Shown piece after piece: positions 58,991-64,000 of a stretch of DNA of 64,000 nucleotides. The DNA comes from Imbricaverruca yamaguchii. Taxonomy: Eukaryota; Arthropoda; Thecostraca; Neoverrucidae. The translations under genes and the position numbers were made by a program. Below the pieces are notes generated by a model. The model was not told the DNA's origin and did not search any database. It worked only from the letters and a program-made list of their open reading frames with translations. Each line of letters opens with the position of its first letter. The stretch's first letter is position 1. The stretch lies in assembly GCA_034440575.1 (NCBI GenBank), contig JAOTOL010001661.1, forward strand, positions 2,884,001 through 2,948,000, in the 5' to 3' direction.

Positions 58991-60249
58991 GGCGGCACAT
59001 GTAATCCACATATTCTTAGTATATTGGCGTTGACGATGCAACGATCCTACCGGTGTGAGTTGCACATTTTCGGGCCGCACTAATAAAGCGATAAATGATA
59101 AGCTGTAACTGCAGGATTGCATTCAATTTGAGTGTATGTAGCGTAAGAGATCGAGACTGAGAGTCGTGTTCAGTCATTCACCGTGACACCCTTCGCCGTC
59201 CGAAGAGGAGGGGAGATGAAGAAGGACGCCTCGAAAGCTTCCCTGCGTCCATGCGTCCATCAGAAAACGTGCTGCAATGCGCCATTGCACCGCTTGGAGT
59301 GATTTCGTTTTTGGGTATGCTTTGCGGATCTTCTGTGTATAATGCCACAGGTAATGTTATGGCCATAACGTTGTTTATGGAACCACGTTCCGCACTTTCT
59401 TGCTGACATCGTAACTTTCATTGATTGTTCAGTGAATGTGTTCAAATGATTGGCATTGCTTGTTTGGAACAATTTTTCAACCATGCCATCTCAAGTAGAT
59501 TCCAAGGTCACTGACGGATCTAGCCCACAGGCTGGGGGGGGGCAACTTTCGATTTTCGATGTCAGCTCCTCCCCTCTCCCCCCCTCCCAGTGGCGTACCT
59601 AGAAATTGCATCAGGTGATGGGTCGAACGGATTTGTAGGATGCCCATTCTCCTACTATTTTTGGTTCAAAAGCAGCAGAGTTCGACCACTATTTGGCAAA
59701 GGGGACCCTAAAAAATTAATGACAACATAATTTCCTTCGTAGGGGCCCCAGTCTACCTCCACGTTTCTAAACTTTCGTATTTTTGTTCTCGTTTACCATA
59801 ACGTTCACGTTTACGTTCAACGTCTTGTACCACGTCAACGTTCATGCACGTGTACATAATGGCGGCTCCAATGTTGTCAACTCTTGCTGTAATGAGAACT
59901 TGAACAGCATGGAATCCTGGATGTGTGTCAGAATCTACTATGCTACCATATTGGGCTTCCAAACAATTATAAATAGTCCTTTAAATTGGAGATTATTTCA
60001 TCCGGAAGCTATTTTTTCCTCGGCAAAGGTTACTGCACTTAATTTAGTTTACTTCTGTTGGCTTCGGGGGGGGGGCAAAAGAAACTATGGCCCCAACTTT
60101 TATTCGCCTCGGGGGAGGGGTCATAGCCGGAATGGCCCCTCCCTGGATCCGCTAGTGCGCAAGGTCACCAAGCGACCTTATATCTCCGTTGAATGTAAAT
60201 GACGCTTTTCCTTAGACATGAATTATAGGAAATTGAATGTCCTGAATTA

Positions 60250-60505
60250 GCAACCATCTCACCCAAGCGAACTCTGAAGACATCCTCCACAGGCTTTTGC
60301 GCTCGTATATGACGCTTGGTGTTCTCCGACCAGACCGGGTCCGTTGTGTATGGCGCTTGGCATGATCTGATCAGAGCATACCAGTTGTGTATGACGCTTG
60401 GTATGCTCTGACCAGACCCGACCCGTTGTGTATGACGCTTGGTATGCTCTGACCAGACCCGACCCGTTGTGTATGACGCTTTGTATGCTCTGACCACACC
60501 GGGCC
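60250..60505 (+). repeat. ~52-base tandem repeat, four to five copies
   Basis: Units contain TTGTGTATGACGCTTGGTAT and TCTGACCAGACC. The first two units are more diverged than the later ones. Confidence 0.85.
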
Positions 60506-61549
60506 CGTTGGCCATGGGACTACAAAGCAGGGCTGTCATTTTGCAAAGCCAATCAAGGTTAAGGCCAATTCAAGACAGCCAATTATTGAAGGGGACCACT
60601 GGCCTCCTTCAATCATTGACTTCGCTCGCTCAATCATTGAGTTGACCACCGATTCAGATCGAAGTTTAACCATTGGGCATATGGGTACACACTAAATGCA
60701 AATGGTTTTCGAGGCAGCTTTGACCATCAAAAGGGTCATTTCCCCAACAAATATCGTAAAATGGAACTCATGTTTTGAGGTCGAATGCCATTTGAACGGC
60801 TTTGTGTCATCCTACTATATAGTGTTATTTGGCGTGCGGCCAGTTTAGCGTTATCGATACCTCAAGCTGATCGTTCGCCCCTGCCGGGAAAACCACTGAT
60901 TGGCCAACGTATAACATTTAATGGGACGGGCACCATTGGATTTGTCGTATGGTACACAGTGCGAAGCCATTAGTCTCAGGGTCTACCTCAACTGGGGATG
61001 AAATGACGGAGAAGTGCGCAGCCACCCCCGTGATGAAGATGCGGATGATTGCACTGGATGGCCGAGGTATGAGTATGGGTATTTTGCGGTGATCGTAGGT
61101 GAGTACTCATCGGGAGGTGTTTTCTCAGGTTTGTATTGTATGTGCATTGCTCATCACCATATAGCTCAGGCATAATGATGTCCAGGATTAGAACGTGTCA
61201 TTTCATTATTTGTCTGAAACCAATGAATGCTGGTTTCTGTAATGGTTGGCTGAACACAATGCTCAATTTATTCTAGATACCCTTCCAGAAACAATCAGAT
61301 ACATTTATAATATTATTGCTATAAAAAAATATGAACGCTACTCATCTACAAACTAGGAAACGATATTCAAAACGTTGGTAGCTAATTTATTGTGTTGTTT
61401 ATTTTGAACCTTCATAATTGCCGATATCCCGTTCATTGTCAATGCAACACTCATTCTGATTTCGCCACTGTCGCCCTGGTCGGGTAAAGATCGGGGAACG
61501 AGTGAGAGTGCAAGATAAATCAGAGTACTTCCCTTTTCGCAAACTGTAT

Positions 61550-61915
61550 CGAAGCACAGGGAAGAACTATACCGACACACAGGATAGAACTGTGCCAAAC
61601 ACAGGACTGAATAGCACCATGCACGAGACACAAGACAGAATAGTTCTAAAGCACTTGCCAGAACTGTTCCGAAATGCAGGGCAGAACCGTACCAAAAGAC
61701 AGGTCGGAACCGCATCGAAACACAAGACAGACCGGCACTGAAACACTTGTCAGAACTGTAGCGAAATACATGGAAAAACTGCACCAATACACAGGACAGA
61801 ACTGTAATGAAACACAGGACAGAACTGTACCGAAACACACGGCAGACCTGTACCAAAACACAAGACAGAACCGCAACACAGCACAGAACAGAATTGCACC
61901 GGATCACAGGCCACA
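61550..61915 (+). repeat. ~24-base tandem repeat, about 14 copies
   Basis: Degenerate units around ACACAGGACAGAACTGTACC. Phe/Cys/Val-rich frames on the minus strand are repeat translations. Confidence 0.85.
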
Positions 61916-62778
61916 GCATAGAATTGCGTGTTTACACATTGGAATTCCGCACAAATTTCTCGGCACTAGTATATTTGAAATTTGAGCTGCCATGCTTGTG
62001 GGAAAGTTTGCTAAGCAGTGGCAAACTGTCGGAAAATTCGGAAATATTAAGTTGTGTGTGGTGTCACATGCATTGGCAGTCCATAATGTGACGGCATCGG
62101 TTGAGACAGCTATCTGATAAGCATCCCATCACGGTGCGAGCTCTCGGTTAAAGCATGACTCCTGGAAAACGTTACTCGGCTGAATCCGACCCCAGAGATA
62201 GCACAAACCATGTGATGAAGTCGGAGGGGAGGAGGTGGCGCTCGATAGAAGCCGACAACCTCGCCATTTCGTCGTACTGGGCTCACGGACACAATCCGCA
62301 TTGATCCCTCGAGCCGATGCCCTTGCCGAGCACGCGAGCTTGCCTCGTGTCACTAGGGTTGTGATCTCCTCTGTTCTCCGGGCGCAGGAAATTGTCTAGT
62401 CCCGACGGGTGTACGGCACGTGACGGCAGGTGGCCGTTTCTTGTGTAGGAAAGCTCAGTAGCTGACGTTTTTGGTGCCCCCGCATGCGTCTCTTGAAGGT
62501 GTCATGACATCGAAAATATACTTAAAATGATGGAGCGAGCCATATTTTTCACCGCCGATTGCGTGTTCAGTCTGCCTCGGTGGGATGTGGGTGTCGCACG
62601 CGGGGTTAAATTTAAATTAGCGTTCCCATCGGCAGACAGGCCAATACCAAGCACCAGCAATAGGCGCGAGAACAGGGAGACAGGCAAGGGCAAAGGCAAA
62701 GGCAGCTGTTCAAACTTTTGGAACACTTCAACATCAGCCTTATTACGCTTCATAGCAAGGAATGGCCTTGAATTGACT

Positions 62779-64000
62779 CTTAAAGACAAAGACATAAAAA
62801 ATAAGTGCAACTCTGAGCCACAAGGGTCCTTCTTGGTTGCACTGTGTACACTCAACCAGTTGGCCACCAAATCCGTCGATCAGTCCTCCCTGTAATACTG
62901 AAAAGCAAGCCCTCTATTCTTATAATAATTGTCTATGCTACTTTTAAAAACGTTCAATGTGCTGCTACTTACAATAGTTTTTGGCAGCTGGTTCCAGTGT
63001 TCTACTACCCTATTGGTGAAGAAAGGCTGTCTTAACCTTGTTCTGCTGTGGTTGACTTTAATTTTGAATTGATGACCTCCAATTGCATCATTTCTGTTAA
63101 ATTCAAACATTTCCTCAAGATATCCCCTCTCCAGACCATGGACAAATGTAAAGACCTCAATGAGATCTCCTCTCAGCCTTCTATATCTAAGTGAAAACAT
63201 ATTCAATTTCTGCAATCTTTCCTCATATGCCAGGTTGTTCATACCATTAACCATTTTTGTAGCTCTCTTTTGTACTCTCTTTAAAAGCCAACAATCTTTT
63301 TCATAGCTAGGAAACCAAGCTTGGATGCAGTATTCCAAGTGTGGCCTGACATATGCACAGCAAATCTTTCTGATGACTTCCTCACTTCTGTATGATACAT
63401 TCCTATTTATTGCCCCGAGCATTCTCAGTGCCTTCTTCCTGGCTTCCTTGGTCTGTTCTGATGCCCCCAATTTTGTGTTTAGAATAACATCTAAATCTTT
63501 CTCCTGTTGAGTCACTGATAGCACTTGGCCGCCCATCAAGTATGGAGCCTTGATATGCTGCTTACCCACATGCATGATTTTGCACTTATCAAAATTAAAT
63601 TTCATTTGTCATTCTTCGGACCACTTCACAAGTTCGTCTAAGTCTTTTTGCATCGAGATGTGCTCGTTTTGACCTGTTATTGCCCTAAAGACCTTCAAAT
63701 AATCCGCAAATTTCAAAACCTTACTGCTTAGGCCACTTTCAATGTTATTTACAAAAATAATGAACGGTAGTGGACCCAGTACTGACCCCTGGGGGACTCC
63801 ACTAATAACATTTTGCCATGATGACTTTGTACCATTTAGCATCACTCTTTGTTGTCTATCTGAAATCCACAACTTTATCCATTTTAAGATGCTACCTGCA
63901 ATACCATGGGCCTGAAGCTGTATCATTAACCGTTTATGGGGTACCTTGTCAAAGGCCTTACTAAAGTCAAGATATGCTACATCAACCTGATTTCCCTGAT
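62779..64000 (-). mobile_element. CR1-like LINE, 3' part, continues past the window
   Basis: On the minus strand the sequence encodes the C-terminal half of a non-LTR reverse transcriptase followed by a short 3' UTR and a TTTATGTC-type tail at about 62780-62800. Landmarks from the window edge inward are LDFSKAFDKVPH, SGVPQGSVLGP, FADYLKVF, MKFNFDKCKIMHVGK and the C-terminal YVRPHLEYCIQAW domain. This layout is of the CR1/L2/jockey-type group. The element enters the window from the right, so its total length is unknown. Confidence 0.9.
62880..63998 (-). pseudogene. LINE reverse transcriptase, inactive
   Basis: Would copy element RNA into DNA at the insertion site. The domain-A motif LDFSKAFD is intact. 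The domain-C motif, normally F/Y-A-D-D, reads FADY, which removes a catalytic Asp. An in-frame TGA at 63609-63611 (minus strand) interrupts a segment where a Trp codon is expected, one Gln codon before MKFNFDKC. The remaining frame is open to the window edge. The two lesions make autonomous activity implausible. Confidence 0.88.

Larger units (their letters stand above)
57284..62778. other. Upstream of the MCT gene, mostly unassigned
   Basis: Apart from the tandem repeats listed separately, I see no gene, RNA or element. The GC-rich stretch to about 57460 may hold the MCT promoter and 5' UTR; no TATA box is evident. Confidence 0.4.

Overview
The window is nuclear DNA of an invertebrate animal. 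Its genes have introns, it is dense in microsatellites and minisatellites, and the two recognisable genes are of animal families. An arthropod, perhaps a crustacean, is my best guess; the sequence alone does not settle it. Two protein-coding genes can be rebuilt exon by exon with consistent splice phases. They converge on a repeat-filled gap at about 17.9-20.9 kb.

1-8.7 kb is mobile-element territory. It holds a 5'-truncated CR1-like LINE tail inserted in a (TA)n tract (978-1560) and a degenerate DNA transposon of about 3.75 kb (4945-8700). The transposon has terminal inverted repeats of about 445 bp, remains of a transposon-type protein, and an internal fold-back whose arms resemble a hammerhead-ribozyme core.

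8.67-17.85 kb (+ strand) is a secreted S1-family serine protease in about nine exons. It has a putative signal peptide, a long glycine-rich N-terminal region with three repeats of about 46 residues, then a protease domain with His/Asp/Ser and the expected cysteines. Ser at position 189 (chymotrypsin numbering) and Phe before the IVGG activation site suggest a chymotrypsin-like enzyme that could process its own kind. A tRNA-derived SINE and an inverted pair of 385-bp repeats lie in its introns.

20.95-57.28 kb (- strand) is a complete ten-exon monocarboxylate-transporter-type gene (SLC16/MCT, major facilitator superfamily) predicted at 755 residues. It has 12 membrane segments and a long glycine-rich central loop. 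Exon 2 carries one extra base that breaks the frame. Introns are full of tandem repeats, and at least seven exon edges of this gene carry tandem copies of the splice junction or a short-period array beside it; the protease gene shows the same at its last exon. This splice-junction-anchored repeat expansion, including arrays of the branch-point-like motif CTGAC directly upstream of two acceptors, is the most unusual feature of the window.

57.3-64 kb holds further minisatellites and a larger CR1-like LINE copy (62779 to the window end) whose reverse transcriptase is dead: a stop codon and a mutated catalytic motif. The two genes have no evident functional link.
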